DNA from: Roseibaca calidilacus
GTDB taxonomy: Bacteria > Pseudomonadota > Alphaproteobacteria > Rhodobacterales > Rhodobacteraceae
Direction: 5' to 3'
Length of the DNA: 64,000 nucleotides
Assembly (NCBI RefSeq): GCF_001517585.1
Contig: NZ_FBYC01000004.1
Coordinates: 2,127,501-2,191,500 of the forward strand
The position numbers and the translations under genes were made by a program. The notes under the pieces are model-generated. The model saw only the letters and a program-made list of their open reading frames with translations, did no database searches and was not told where the DNA came from. Below, in pieces: positions 1-7,617 of this stretch (position 1 is its first letter; each line of letters begins with the position of its first letter).

Positions 1-582
1 GATTCCCTTGCGCAGGGCAACCACACGCGGGTCGATGACAATGTAGAACAGGGGCTTGAAGCCGCGCTCTTCGACCTTGGGGTGAACGTTATTGATCCAG
101 GCTTCCGAATTCACAAGGTTCACGAAACGCTGGTTCGACCCGCACAGATAGGGAAGGTTGATCAGGTCCGTGACAGGCGCAAAAGGCGCAAAGTTGGCAA
201 GCGAGTGCTGCGCGCATTGAATTGCGCCATTCTGCACGCCGCTGACCAGTTCACCCTCCGACCCAAGCTGACCGCCCGGCGCCAGCCGGACATAGACCTT
301 GCCGTTGGTGGCGTTCTGGATGTTTTCCTTTAGATCCAACTGCATGATCGGATAGCTGCGGGTCGCGCCAAGCACATAGGCGGTGGCAATGGTCATGACA
401 TGCTCTGCTGCAGCCTGACGCTCGCGTTCTTCAGCGGCGGTTTGCGCTGCCGCCTCGGACGACCACAGCGTGCCCGCGGCCCCCGCAACCACGGCGGCGG
501 TAAAGCTGCCCGTGGTGGCAAGCTTCAGGAAATTGCGCCGCTCTGCGCTTTGCAGTTCTGTCCGTGTTGTCTTATCCGTCAT
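1..582 (-). CDS. TRAP transporter solute-binding protein, DctP family (partial, C-terminus outside window)
   Basis: The first 194 codons are visible; the gene runs off the left edge. The protein starts MTDKTTRTELQSAERRNFLK and has a twin-arginine motif (ERRNFLK) followed by a hydrophobic stretch and an AAA-type cleavage region near residue 46, so Tat export to the periplasm is expected. The mature part has the DctP pattern (NATNGKVYVRLAPGGQLGSE, then a region around 'INLPYLCGSNQRF'). DctP-family proteins deliver carboxylates or related solutes to TRAP membrane subunits, which should lie beyond the window. The start at 582 follows GGAGGAGACAGGTC. A small membrane-protein gene lies 25 bases upstream on the same strand, and a LacI regulator diverges. 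The substrate cannot be told from the sequence. Confidence 0.88.
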   Translation of the reverse strand, partial: MTDKTTRTELQSAERRNFLKLATTGSFTAAVVAGAAGTLWSSEAAAQTAAEERERQAAAEHVMTIATAYVLGATRSYPIMQLDLKENIQNATNGKVYVRLAPGGQLGSEGELVSGVQNGAIQCAQHSLANFAPFAPVTDLINLPYLCGSNQRFVNLVNSEAWINNVHPKVEERGFKPLFYIVIDPRVVALRKGI

Positions 583-607
583 GACCTGTCTCCTCCCTAG
601 ATGTTGG

Positions 608-805
608 TCAGTTCTTCTTGCGCTTGCGCGCTTCACGCCCAAGGCTGCCAGCGGCAAAGCAAAGCACCGAAATGGCTAGCAAAATTGCTTCCATGCGAAC
701 ATTCAGGATCGGGCTGCGCGTGCTGGCGGCATAGATCACATGCCCGAAATACCCCGAAAACAGCACCAAGGATGCCAGCAAAGCCAGATTTTCCCATCGT
801 GACAT
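608..805 (-). CDS. small two-helix membrane protein upstream of the TRAP binding protein
   Basis: The protein has 65 residues. Two hydrophobic segments (about residues 5-25 and 42-58) are separated by a short polar loop, and the tail is very basic (REARKRKKN), predicting two membrane spans with the C-terminus in the cytoplasm. ATG at 805 is preceded by GGGGAGAGG at good spacing, so it is preferred to the upstream TTG at 880. The stop lies 25 bases before the TRAP binding-protein start, so the two are probably co-transcribed. It is too short for the usual four-helix TRAP small subunit (DctQ). I do not recognise a family. It may be an accessory or a degenerate small subunit. Confidence 0.6.
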   Translation of the reverse strand: MSRWENLALLASLVLFSGYFGHVIYAASTRSPILNVRMEAILLAISVLCFAAGSLGREARKRKKN

Positions 806-846
806 GACGCCTCTCCCCATGCGTTTCATGCAAGCCTCAGGGCTTT

Positions 847-860
847 TGTAAACGCTTACA
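847..860. promoter_or_regulatory. LacI-type operator candidate, site 1
   Basis: TGTAAACGCTTACA is palindromic in 6 of 7 base pairs with a central CG, the usual form of a LacI-family operator. It lies 42 bases upstream of the small membrane-protein start, where it could control the TRAP operon. Confidence 0.6.
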
Positions 861-934
861 TAGGCAACGGCGCGAGTCAAATCATTTCTGTATAGTTTAT
901 ATAAAATAATTGAACGCGCAGAGGCGAACGTGCT

Positions 935-949
935 ATGTAAAATTTACAT
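935..949. promoter_or_regulatory. LacI-type operator candidate, site 2
   Basis: ATGTAAAATTTACAT is a perfect 15-base palindrome 14 bases before the LacI start. It shares the TGTAA...TTACA arms of the site at 847-860 but is one base shorter at the centre. It fits autoregulation. It also argues that translation begins at 964 and not at the upstream TTG at 910. Confidence 0.55.
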
Positions 950-963
950 TCCACACAGAACAC

Positions 964-1992
964 ATGACAAAACGCACCAAACCCACGCTGATCGACATTG
1001 CCGCCGCTTGCGATACATCCATCGCCACTGTTTCGCGTGCCTTGTCGAAACCGGGCCTTGTGCAGCCCGAAACGCTGGAGCGCGTGCGCAGGGTTGCCGC
1101 CAGCATGGGCTATGTGCCCAACCGCCGCGCACGCGCGCTTGTGTCGGGGCGGTCGAACACGGTGGGTGTGGCGGTGCCAACCCTTGCCAGCCCGGTCTTT
1201 TCGGCGACATTACAAGAAATGCAGAAAACGCTGTCGGCCAATGGCTACCAGTTGCTGATCGCTTCGCATGAATACGACCCTGCGGCAGAGGCGGCCGCCT
1301 TGTCGCAACTTATCTCGCACGGGGTGGATGCGCTTGTGGTGGTGGGGGGCGCGCGCCCGCAAACCACATGGGCTTTGATCGACAGCGCCGAATTGCCCTT
1401 GGTGCAGCTTTGGGAAGGGCGCGAGGGCTTTGACCGCGTGTTAGTGGACAATCATCACGCCGGGGAATTGGCCGCGCAGCACCTACTGGACCTTGGGCAT
1501 TGCCGCCTTGGCGTGATTTGTGGCGACATGGCGATCAACGACCGGCAAGCGGCGCGGGTGGCGGGCATTCGTGCTGCACTGGCACGCGCGGGGCTGGATT
1601 TGCCGGATGCGCTGGTTTCAGAACAGCCCCCCAATGTCATGGCCGGGCGCAGCGGTTGCGCCGCAATTCTTGAGCAGGCCGCGCGCCCCACTGCCATCAT
1701 CGGCACCATGGACCTGCTGGCCATGGGCGCGATGTTGGAAGCGCAGGCGCGCGGCATTGCGGTGCCGAGGGCCTTGTCTTTCATCGGGATCGACAATATC
1801 GACGTCAGCGCACATCTGTCCCCGGCCCTGACCACGGTGGACATACCCGCAACCCGGATCGGTGCCGAAGCCGCCGCCATGGTGTTGCGGCGGCTAAGCG
1901 GACAGGTCACGGAATGTGAACGGCTGGTGTTGCCGGTCATCCCGGTCATCCGCGCCTCTACGGCCGCCTACCCCATACGTTCAGACGCATAA
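964..1992 (+). CDS. LacI-family transcriptional regulator
   Basis: This is a 342-residue regulator. The N-terminal LacI helix-turn-helix (LIDIAAACDTSIATVSRALS) is followed by a hinge helix (PNRRARALVSGRS) and a type I periplasmic-binding-protein-like effector domain (NTVGVAVPTLASPVF to the end). Length and layout are normal for the family. Start 964 gives the usual short N-terminus MTKRTKPTL. The gene diverges from the TRAP operon, and two palindromes with TGTAA/TTACA arms lie in the gap, so it probably controls that operon and itself. The effector is unknown but is likely the TRAP substrate. The 3' end overlaps the convergent purU gene by 25 bases. Confidence 0.92.
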   Translation: MTKRTKPTLIDIAAACDTSIATVSRALSKPGLVQPETLERVRRVAASMGYVPNRRARALVSGRSNTVGVAVPTLASPVFSATLQEMQKTLSANGYQLLIASHEYDPAAEAAALSQLISHGVDALVVVGGARPQTTWALIDSAELPLVQLWEGREGFDRVLVDNHHAGELAAQHLLDLGHCRLGVICGDMAINDRQAARVAGIRAALARAGLDLPDALVSEQPPNVMAGRSGCAAILEQAARPTAIIGTMDLLAMGAMLEAQARGIAVPRALSFIGIDNIDVSAHLSPALTTVDIPATRIGAEAAAMVLRRLSGQVTECERLVLPVIPVIRASTAAYPIRSDA

Positions 1993-2852
1993 GACCCCGG
2001 AGAGGCCGGGAACACCACCGTTTTATTCCCGTTCAGGAACACCCGGCGGTGAATATGCGCATGGATGGCGCGGGCCAGAACCTGGCTTTCGACATCGCGC
2101 CCAAGGCTGACATAATCGCTGGGTGACTGGGCATGTGTCACGCGCACGATGTCTTGTTCGATGATCGGGCCTTCGTCCAGATCGGCGGTCACATAGTGAG
2201 AGGTCGCGCCAATCAGCTTCACCCCGCGCTCAAAGGCCTGCTTGTAAGGATTCGCGCCCTTGAAGCTGGGCAAAAAACTGTGGTGGATATTAATGATCCG
2301 GCCCGACATTTTCTGGCACATCTCGTCCGACAGAACCTGCATGTAGCGCGCCAGCACGATCAGCTCTGCGCCGGTCTGTTCGACCACTTCCATGATGCGG
2401 GCCTCTGCCTGCGGCTTGTTGGCCTTGGTCACGGGGATGCAATGGAAGGGTATGTCGTGGTTCACGACGACCTTCTGGTAATCCATGTGGTTCGAGATGA
2501 CCGCCACGATGTCGATGGGCAGCGCGCCGATGCGCCAGCGATAGAGCAAATCATTCAGGCAATGCCCAAAACGCGACACCATGATGATGACCTTCATGCG
2601 CGCGGCTTCGTCATGAAAGGCATAATCCATCCCGAACGGCTCTGCGATCGGGCCAAACGCGGCTTGCAGATCGTCCAGACCCGAACCGGTTTCACTGTCA
2701 AAACTGACACGCATGAAGAATTTGCCGGTTTGCATGTCATCGAATTGCGACGCATCGGTAATGTTGCACCCCTGCTCGGCCAGAAAGCCTGCAATGGCGG
2801 CAACAATCCCGCGCGCGCGGGTGCAGGTGACGGTCAGGGCGAATTTGGGCAT
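1968..2852 (-). CDS. purU: formyltetrahydrofolate deformylase PurU
   Basis: The product hydrolyses 10-formyl-tetrahydrofolate to formate and tetrahydrofolate in the cytoplasm. The 294-residue chain has an N-terminal ACT domain (about 1-80, with RARGIVAAIAGFLAEQGCNI) and a formyltransferase-like domain. The latter carries ISNH, the catalytic region NIHHSFLPSFKGANPYKQAF and a late Asp in ADLDEGPII, all typical of PurU. It is the last gene of the mgsABC-gmaS-purU cluster, where it is expected to release formate and recycle folate loaded with methyl carbon from methylated amines. A terminator-like hairpin lies between gmaS and purU, and the Shine-Dalgarno AAGGA follows that hairpin. Confidence 0.95.
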   Translation of the reverse strand: MPKFALTVTCTRARGIVAAIAGFLAEQGCNITDASQFDDMQTGKFFMRVSFDSETGSGLDDLQAAFGPIAEPFGMDYAFHDEAARMKVIIMVSRFGHCLNDLLYRWRIGALPIDIVAVISNHMDYQKVVVNHDIPFHCIPVTKANKPQAEARIMEVVEQTGAELIVLARYMQVLSDEMCQKMSGRIINIHHSFLPSFKGANPYKQAFERGVKLIGATSHYVTADLDEGPIIEQDIVRVTHAQSPSDYVSLGRDVESQVLARAIHAHIHRRVFLNGNKTVVFPASPGSYASERMG

Positions 2853-2865
2853 GGGGTCTGTCCTT

Positions 2866-2895
2866 CAAAAATGCCCCCGGCGATGGCCGCCGGGG
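2866..2895 (-). terminator. terminator-like hairpin between gmaS and purU
   Basis: Reading the minus strand, an 8-bp perfect stem CCCCGGCG / CGCCGGGG (2895-2888 with 2882-2875, loop of 5) is followed by GCATTTTTG. It sits in the 55-base gap between gmaS and purU and should reduce read-through into purU. Confidence 0.7.
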
Positions 2896-2907
2896 ATCTG
2901 TCGCGGG

Positions 2908-4236
2908 TTAGATATCAAGCGTGTGGTCTTTTTCCCAGCGGCTGAAATGCGACACGAAGGAATTCCATTCCTTGTGCTTCAATTTCAGGTAAGAGCGCGA
3001 GAAATCCTCGCCCATGGCCGCCATCAAGCCGGCATCGTCTTCATAGGCGCGCAAGGCATCCAGCATGTTCAGGGGCAGCTTGGGCGCGTCGGTAATCTTG
3101 TGCCCTTCGGCATACATGTCGATATCGCGGCGGGGGCCGGGATCGGCCTTGCTGCGGATGCCGCTCAGGCCAGCTGCGATGATGACCGCCTGCAACAAAT
3201 AGGGGTTTGCGGCCCCATCAGGCAGGCGCAATTCGAACCGCCCCGGCCCCGGCACGCGTACCATATGGGTACGGTTATTGCCGGTCCATGTTACCGAATT
3301 GGGCGCCCATGTCGCCCCCGACATGGTGCGCGGCGCGTTGATCCGCTTGTAGCTGTTGACCGTGGGGTTGGTGATCGCAGCAAGGGCGCTTGCGTGTTTC
3401 ATGATCCCGCCAAGGAAATGCTTGCCACGCTCGGACAGGCCGACCTCGCCCGTCTGGCCAGAGCCGTCACCGGCGAAAACATTGGCCTTGGCATCCTTGC
3501 CCGGCGCATCCCAGACGGAAATATGCACATGGCAGCCATTCCCTGTCAGCCCTTCGATCGGCTTGGGCATGAAGGTCGCGCGCAGCCCGTGCTTTTCGGC
3601 CACCGATTTGACCATGAACTTGAAGAAACTGTGCTTGTCGGCGGTTTTCAGAATGTCGTCGAATTCCCAGTTCATCTCGAACTGGCCGTTGGCGTCCTCG
3701 TGGTCGTTCTGATACGGGCCCCAGCCCATATCCAGCATGTAATCGCAGACCTCGCGCACCACATCGTAGCGGCGCATCACGGCCTGCTGGTCGTAGCAGG
3801 GTTTCTCTGCGGTATCGAACGGGTCGGAAATGGCGTCGCCTTCGGGGGTCAGCAGGAAATATTCGGCCTCTACCCCGGTTTTGACATGCAGGCCTTCGTC
3901 GGCGGCCTCAGAAATCAGGCGGCGCAGCACGTTGCGCGGGGCTTGGGCCACATCCTGCCCTTCCATCACGCAATTGCCCGCGACCCATGCGACCTCTGGC
4001 TTCCACGGTAATTGGATGACGGAATCGGGGTCCGGGACCGCCAGCATGTCCGGGTCGGCGGGTGTCATGTCCAGCCATGTTGCAAAGCCCGCGAAGCCCG
4101 CGCCATCGGCCTGCATATCGGCAATGGCCTGCGCGGGCACCAGTTTGGCGCGCTGACCGCCGAACAGGTCGGTAAAGGAAATCATGAAATATTTCACGCC
4201 GCGGTCGGCTGCAAATTGGGCTAGGTCGAGTGTCAT
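2908..4236 (-). CDS. gmaS: gamma-glutamylmethylamide synthetase (glutamine synthetase type III/GlnT family)
   Basis: The 442-residue protein belongs to the glutamine synthetase superfamily. It has an N-terminal beta-grasp region and a catalytic part with the ATP/glutamate motifs ('VEAEYFLLTP', 'NDHEDANGQFEMNW', 'NGCHVHISVWD', 'RVPGPGRFELRLPDGAANPYLL'). In this context it should join methylamine to glutamate using ATP, giving gamma-glutamylmethylamide, the first step of the N-methylglutamate pathway. The assignment as GmaS rather than ordinary GlnA rests on GlnT-type length and on the mgsABC genes immediately upstream and purU downstream. Hairpin terminators flank it on both sides, so its expression may be set apart from that of its neighbours. 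Confidence 0.9.
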   Translation of the reverse strand: MTLDLAQFAADRGVKYFMISFTDLFGGQRAKLVPAQAIADMQADGAGFAGFATWLDMTPADPDMLAVPDPDSVIQLPWKPEVAWVAGNCVMEGQDVAQAPRNVLRRLISEAADEGLHVKTGVEAEYFLLTPEGDAISDPFDTAEKPCYDQQAVMRRYDVVREVCDYMLDMGWGPYQNDHEDANGQFEMNWEFDDILKTADKHSFFKFMVKSVAEKHGLRATFMPKPIEGLTGNGCHVHISVWDAPGKDAKANVFAGDGSGQTGEVGLSERGKHFLGGIMKHASALAAITNPTVNSYKRINAPRTMSGATWAPNSVTWTGNNRTHMVRVPGPGRFELRLPDGAANPYLLQAVIIAAGLSGIRSKADPGPRRDIDMYAEGHKITDAPKLPLNMLDALRAYEDDAGLMAAMGEDFSRSYLKLKHKEWNSFVSHFSRWEKDHTLDI

Positions 4237-4263
4237 GCGGTGTCCCCTGTTGATCTTGTTCTT

Positions 4264-4299
4264 GAACGAAAAACGCGGGCCAGCATCTGCCAGCCCGCG
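4264..4299 (-). terminator. terminator-like hairpin between mgsC and gmaS
   Basis: On the minus strand, CGCGGGC (4299-4293), a 12-base loop and GCCCGCG (4280-4274) are followed directly by TTTTTCG. The hairpin lies in the 70-base gap between mgsC and gmaS and looks like a Rho-independent terminator or attenuator. Confidence 0.72.
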
Positions 4300-4306
4300 C
4301 CCTGAA

Positions 4307-5650
4307 TCAGTAGCCTGTGCCCGGCTTGCCCGGATACCAATCCGTCCCGGCTAGCGGAATTTGCGCCATGGCGGCGGCTTCCATGGTCAGGGCGCACAGA
4401 TCCTCTGGTTCCAGATTGTGCAGGTGGTTGTGGCCACACGCCCGCGCGATGGTCTGGGCTTCCAGCGTCATGACCTTCAGGTAATTGCGCAGGCGGCGGC
4501 CCGCTTCCACCGGGTCCAGCCGCGCGGCCAGCTCGGGGTCTTGCGTGGTAATGCCTGCCGGGTCACGCCCCTCGTGCCAGTCGTCATAGGCGCCCGCCGT
4601 TGTGCCCAGCGCATTATACTCTGCTTCGTATTTCGGGTCGTTGTCGCCCAGCGCGATCATGGCCGCCGTGCCAATGCTCACCGCATCCGCGCCCAGCGCC
4701 AGTGCCTTGGCCACATCGGCCCCGGTGCGAATACCGCCAGAGACGATCAGCTGCACTTCGCGGTGCACACCCAGATCCTGAAGCGCCCGCACGGCGGGGC
4801 GAATACAGGCCAGCGTCGGCAGGCCCACATGCTCAATGAACACATCCTGCGTCGCCGCCGTGCCGCCTTGCATCCCGTCCAGCACCACGACATCTGCCCC
4901 GGCCTTGACCGCAAGCGCCACGTCATAATACGGTCGCGTGCCGCCGACCTTCACATAGATCGGCACTTGCCAGCCGGTAATTTCGCGCAGTTCCAGTATC
5001 TTGATTTCCAGATCATCCGGGCCAGTCCAATCCGGGTGACGGCAGGCGGACCGCTGGTCGATCCCCTTGGGCAAGGTGCGCATTTCAGCCACGCGGTCAG
5101 AAATCTTCTGCCCCAACAACATGCCGCCCCCGCCGGGCTTCGCGCCTTGGCCGACGACAATCTCGATCGCATCGGCGCGGCGCAAATCGTCCGGGTTCAT
5201 GCCGTAGCGCGAGGGAAGATACTGGTAGACCAGCGTCTTGGAATGCCCGCGCTCTTCCGGGGTCATGCCGCCATCGCCCGTGGTGGTCGACGTGCCCGCC
5301 TCTGACGCGCCGCGCCCCAAGGCTTCTTTGGCTTGGGCCGACAAGGCGCCAAAGCTCATGCCCGCAATCGTGATCGGAATATCCAACTTGATCGGCTTTT
5401 TCGCAAAGCGCGTGCCCAGCGTGACACTGGTGTCGCATTTCTCGCGGTAGCCTTCCAACGGGTAGCGGCTGACCGATGCGCCCAGAAACAGCAAATCGTC
5501 AAAATGCGGAACCCGGCGTTTTGCGCCACCGCCGCGGATATCGTAAATCCCGGTCGCGGCTGCGCGCCGGATCTCGGCATTGATCGGGTTGGAGAATGTC
5601 GCCGACTGAATCGGCAAGGTGCGCGGAATGCGGCGATCGTCGTCTTTCAT
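4307..5650 (-). CDS. mgsC: N-methylglutamate synthase subunit C (glutamate-synthase FMN domain)
   Basis: A protein of about 447 residues corresponding to the FMN-binding synthase domain of glutamate synthase. Supporting motifs are 'ITIAGMSFGALSAQAKEALG', 'TGDGGMTPEERGHS', 'GQGAKPGGGGMLLGQK' and the phosphate/FMN loop region 'IVSGGIRTGADVAKALALGADAVSIG'. With MgsA and MgsB it forms N-methylglutamate synthase, which makes N-methylglutamate from the methylamine-glutamate adduct. ATG at 5650 (MKDDDRRIP) is chosen because GAGGGG lies at proper spacing; ATG at 5656 is also possible. It lies 10 bases after mgsB. Confidence 0.92.
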   Translation of the reverse strand: MKDDDRRIPRTLPIQSATFSNPINAEIRRAAATGIYDIRGGGAKRRVPHFDDLLFLGASVSRYPLEGYREKCDTSVTLGTRFAKKPIKLDIPITIAGMSFGALSAQAKEALGRGASEAGTSTTTGDGGMTPEERGHSKTLVYQYLPSRYGMNPDDLRRADAIEIVVGQGAKPGGGGMLLGQKISDRVAEMRTLPKGIDQRSACRHPDWTGPDDLEIKILELREITGWQVPIYVKVGGTRPYYDVALAVKAGADVVVLDGMQGGTAATQDVFIEHVGLPTLACIRPAVRALQDLGVHREVQLIVSGGIRTGADVAKALALGADAVSIGTAAMIALGDNDPKYEAEYNALGTTAGAYDDWHEGRDPAGITTQDPELAARLDPVEAGRRLRNYLKVMTLEAQTIARACGHNHLHNLEPEDLCALTMEAAAMAQIPLAGTDWYPGKPGTGY

Positions 5651-5660
5651 GGTCATCCCC

Positions 5661-6344
5661 TCAATAGGCCGCAGCGTTGTCGATGTCGAAATTGTAAAGC
5701 TTGCGGGCAGAGCCGTAGCGCCGAAACTCTTCCGGTTTGGCGTCCACACCTGCGCGCGCCAAAAGATCGCGCAGAATCTCCAGATGTTCCGGGCGCATCT
5801 CTTTCTCTATGCAGTCGGCACCCAGGCTTTTGACCGACCCGCGCACGAATAACCGCGCTTCATAGAGCGAATCGCCCAGCGCATCGCCCGCATCGCCGCA
5901 GACAACCAGATTGCCCGCCTGCCCCATGAAGGCGGACATGTGGCCGATATTGCCCTGCACCACGATGTCGATCCCCTTCATCGAAATGCCGCAGCGGCTG
6001 GACGCGTTGCCCTTGATAACCAGCAAGCCGCCGCGCCCGGTCGCGCCCGCGTATTGGCTGGCGTCCCCGTCGATGATGACGGTGCCCGACATCATGTTTT
6101 CGGCAACACCCGGCCCGGCAGAGCCAGTGACATGGATCGTCGCCTGCTTGTTCATGCCGCCGCAATAATAGCCGGTGGAGCCGCGCACGGTCACGTCAAT
6201 GGGCGCGTCCAGCCCTACGGCGATGGCATGCGCGCCGCGCGGGTTCAGCACTTCCCATTGGGTGGCATTGGTCTGTTCCGCCTGCGCCTGAAGCGTTGCG
6301 TTCAACTCGCGCAGCGGCTGGGTGGCAAGGTCTATGGTCTGCAT
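5661..6344 (-). CDS. mgsB: N-methylglutamate synthase subunit B (GltB C-terminal/GXGXG domain)
   Basis: The 227-residue protein matches the right-handed beta-helix GXGXG domain at the C-terminus of glutamate synthase large subunits. It contains repeated glycine-rich turns such as GSTGYYCGGMNKQATIHVTG, 'SGTVIIDGDASQYAGATGRGG' and 'IGHMSAFMGQAGNLVVCGDAG'. It has no catalytic residues of its own and is the structural partner of MgsC and MgsA. The gene is packed between mgsA (3-base gap) and mgsC, so the three subunits are surely co-translated. Glutamate synthase has these domains on one chain; separate genes are characteristic of the N-methylglutamate synthase form. Confidence 0.92.
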   Translation of the reverse strand: MQTIDLATQPLRELNATLQAQAEQTNATQWEVLNPRGAHAIAVGLDAPIDVTVRGSTGYYCGGMNKQATIHVTGSAGPGVAENMMSGTVIIDGDASQYAGATGRGGLLVIKGNASSRCGISMKGIDIVVQGNIGHMSAFMGQAGNLVVCGDAGDALGDSLYEARLFVRGSVKSLGADCIEKEMRPEHLEILRDLLARAGVDAKPEEFRRYGSARKLYNFDIDNAAAY

Positions 6345-6347
6345 GGC

Positions 6348-7244
6348 TCAGTGGCTCCAGAAATAAACGGTGGCGGGTTCGGGTTCCCAGACGCGGGCTG
6401 TATCTATGCCCGGCAGGTTGACCAACGCGCGGTATTCGGACCCGAAGGCGACATATTGGTCGGTTTCCGCCATCACAGCGGGCTTGCAGGCAATGGGGTC
6501 ACGCACCACGCCAAAGCCGTTCTTGGTGCCAACGACAAAGGTGAAAAAACCGTCCAGATCATCGATCGAGGATTCGAGCGCTTCGCCCAAGCTGGCGCCC
6601 TGCTGCATCCGCCAGCTTAGATAGGCCGCGCCCACTTCGGTGTCGTTTTCGCTTTCAATACGCATACCCGCCGCGCGCAGCTTGCGGCGCAGGCTGTTAT
6701 GGTTCGACAGCGACCCGTTATGAACAAGGCACTGGTCTGCCCCGGTTGAAAACGGGTGCGCGCCTTGCGTCGTGACAGCCGATTCGGTCGCCATGCGGGT
6801 ATGGCCAATGCCATGGCTGCCCGACATGGCCGACAGGTTGAAGCGCGCGGCCACGTCTTTTGGAAGCCCGACTTCCTTGAAGATCTCTATCCGCTCGCCA
6901 TCGCTCATAACCCGCAATCCGGGGCGCAATTCGGCCAAAGCCGCGCGCGCTGCGTCGGCCTTGGCGGCAGGCAGGTCAATTACGGCATGCGTATCGACCA
7001 CGCGCGCCACCACTTGCGCGCCCAGCGCCGCCGAGAGGTCATCGGCAAGCATGGCGAAATCGGTGTCGGGCTGCGCGGATTGCACCGCCATCTTGGCGCG
7101 GCCACCTTGCCCCGCACCATAGATCGCGATCCCGGCGCTGTCCGGCCCGCGATCCGTCATTGTAATCAGCATATCGGTCAGCAGCGCCCCCAACTGGGGT
7201 TCAAGCGCCCTGTCTTTCAGAAATAATCCGACAATCCCGCACAT
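6348..7244 (-). CDS. mgsA: N-methylglutamate synthase subunit A (class II glutamine amidotransferase domain)
   Basis: The 298-residue protein begins MCGIVGLF, placing the Ntn-type catalytic Cys at position 2, and has 'GHTRMATESAVTTQGAHPFS', 'HNGSLSNHNSLRRKL' and 'DTEVGAAYLSWRMQQG'. These are class II amidotransferase motifs as in PurF, GlmS and GltB. Length and context (mgsB and mgsC follow) make it the amidotransferase-like subunit of N-methylglutamate synthase. PurF is excluded because there is no phosphoribosyltransferase domain. It is the first gene of the minus-strand operon and diverges from dmmD across a 373-base promoter region. Confidence 0.92.
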   Translation of the reverse strand: MCGIVGLFLKDRALEPQLGALLTDMLITMTDRGPDSAGIAIYGAGQGGRAKMAVQSAQPDTDFAMLADDLSAALGAQVVARVVDTHAVIDLPAAKADAARAALAELRPGLRVMSDGERIEIFKEVGLPKDVAARFNLSAMSGSHGIGHTRMATESAVTTQGAHPFSTGADQCLVHNGSLSNHNSLRRKLRAAGMRIESENDTEVGAAYLSWRMQQGASLGEALESSIDDLDGFFTFVVGTKNGFGVVRDPIACKPAVMAETDQYVAFGSEYRALVNLPGIDTARVWEPEPATVYFWSH

Positions 7245-7617
7245 GGCTTGTGTCCTTTTGGTCTTGAGGTTGACACGACGCTAGCAGCAAACAAAACGCC
7301 TATCAACTGTTAAGAATTATTTTTTCCTAAGCGGAAATATCTTGGGCAGGAACTGCCTATGCAATGGGCAAACCGCGATTCGGGCAATCGGCCGACCAGC
7401 TCAGGCCAGTTAGAACCAATTGCAGCCAAGAGTGCACGCCTCATACCCAGTCACGGCAAAATTTTTGCCTGACGGGAAAAATATTTTCTTTTTATGTTGA
7501 TTTTTTGGCTCAATGTGGTCTGCTTTCCATAGAAAGGCGTGGAATCGGTCACATGGTCGCAGGCCACAGGGACCAATTCATACCAAAACGCGCCACTTGT
7601 TGATGGGAGAGACAGAC
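7245..7617. promoter_or_regulatory. divergent promoter region of mgsABC-gmaS-purU and dmmDABC
   Basis: This 373-base gap is much richer in A and T than the genes around it. It holds GAACCAATT at 7413-7421 and GGACCAATT at 7570-7578. The same half-site recurs upstream of the Amt gene and tmm. It also has a TTTCC-N5-GGAAA inverted repeat at 7323-7337 and an A/T-rich tract at 7480-7500. I see no gene in it. GGGAGAGACAGAC just before 7618 is the dmmD ribosome binding site. Confidence 0.6.

Noticed and set aside
910-963. Upstream TTG start for the LacI regulator
   Set aside because: It would place the perfect palindrome 935-949 in the coding part and adds residues not seen in LacI proteins.
2713-4011. 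432-codon open frame on the plus strand
   Set aside because: Antisense to gmaS; low-complexity His/Arg-rich translation with no domain.
2908-4236. Ordinary glutamine synthetase glnA
   Set aside because: It is GlnT-type and placed between mgsC and purU; GmaS is the better reading.
6348-7244. PurF or GlmS
   Set aside because: Only the amidotransferase domain is present, and mgsB and mgsC follow directly.
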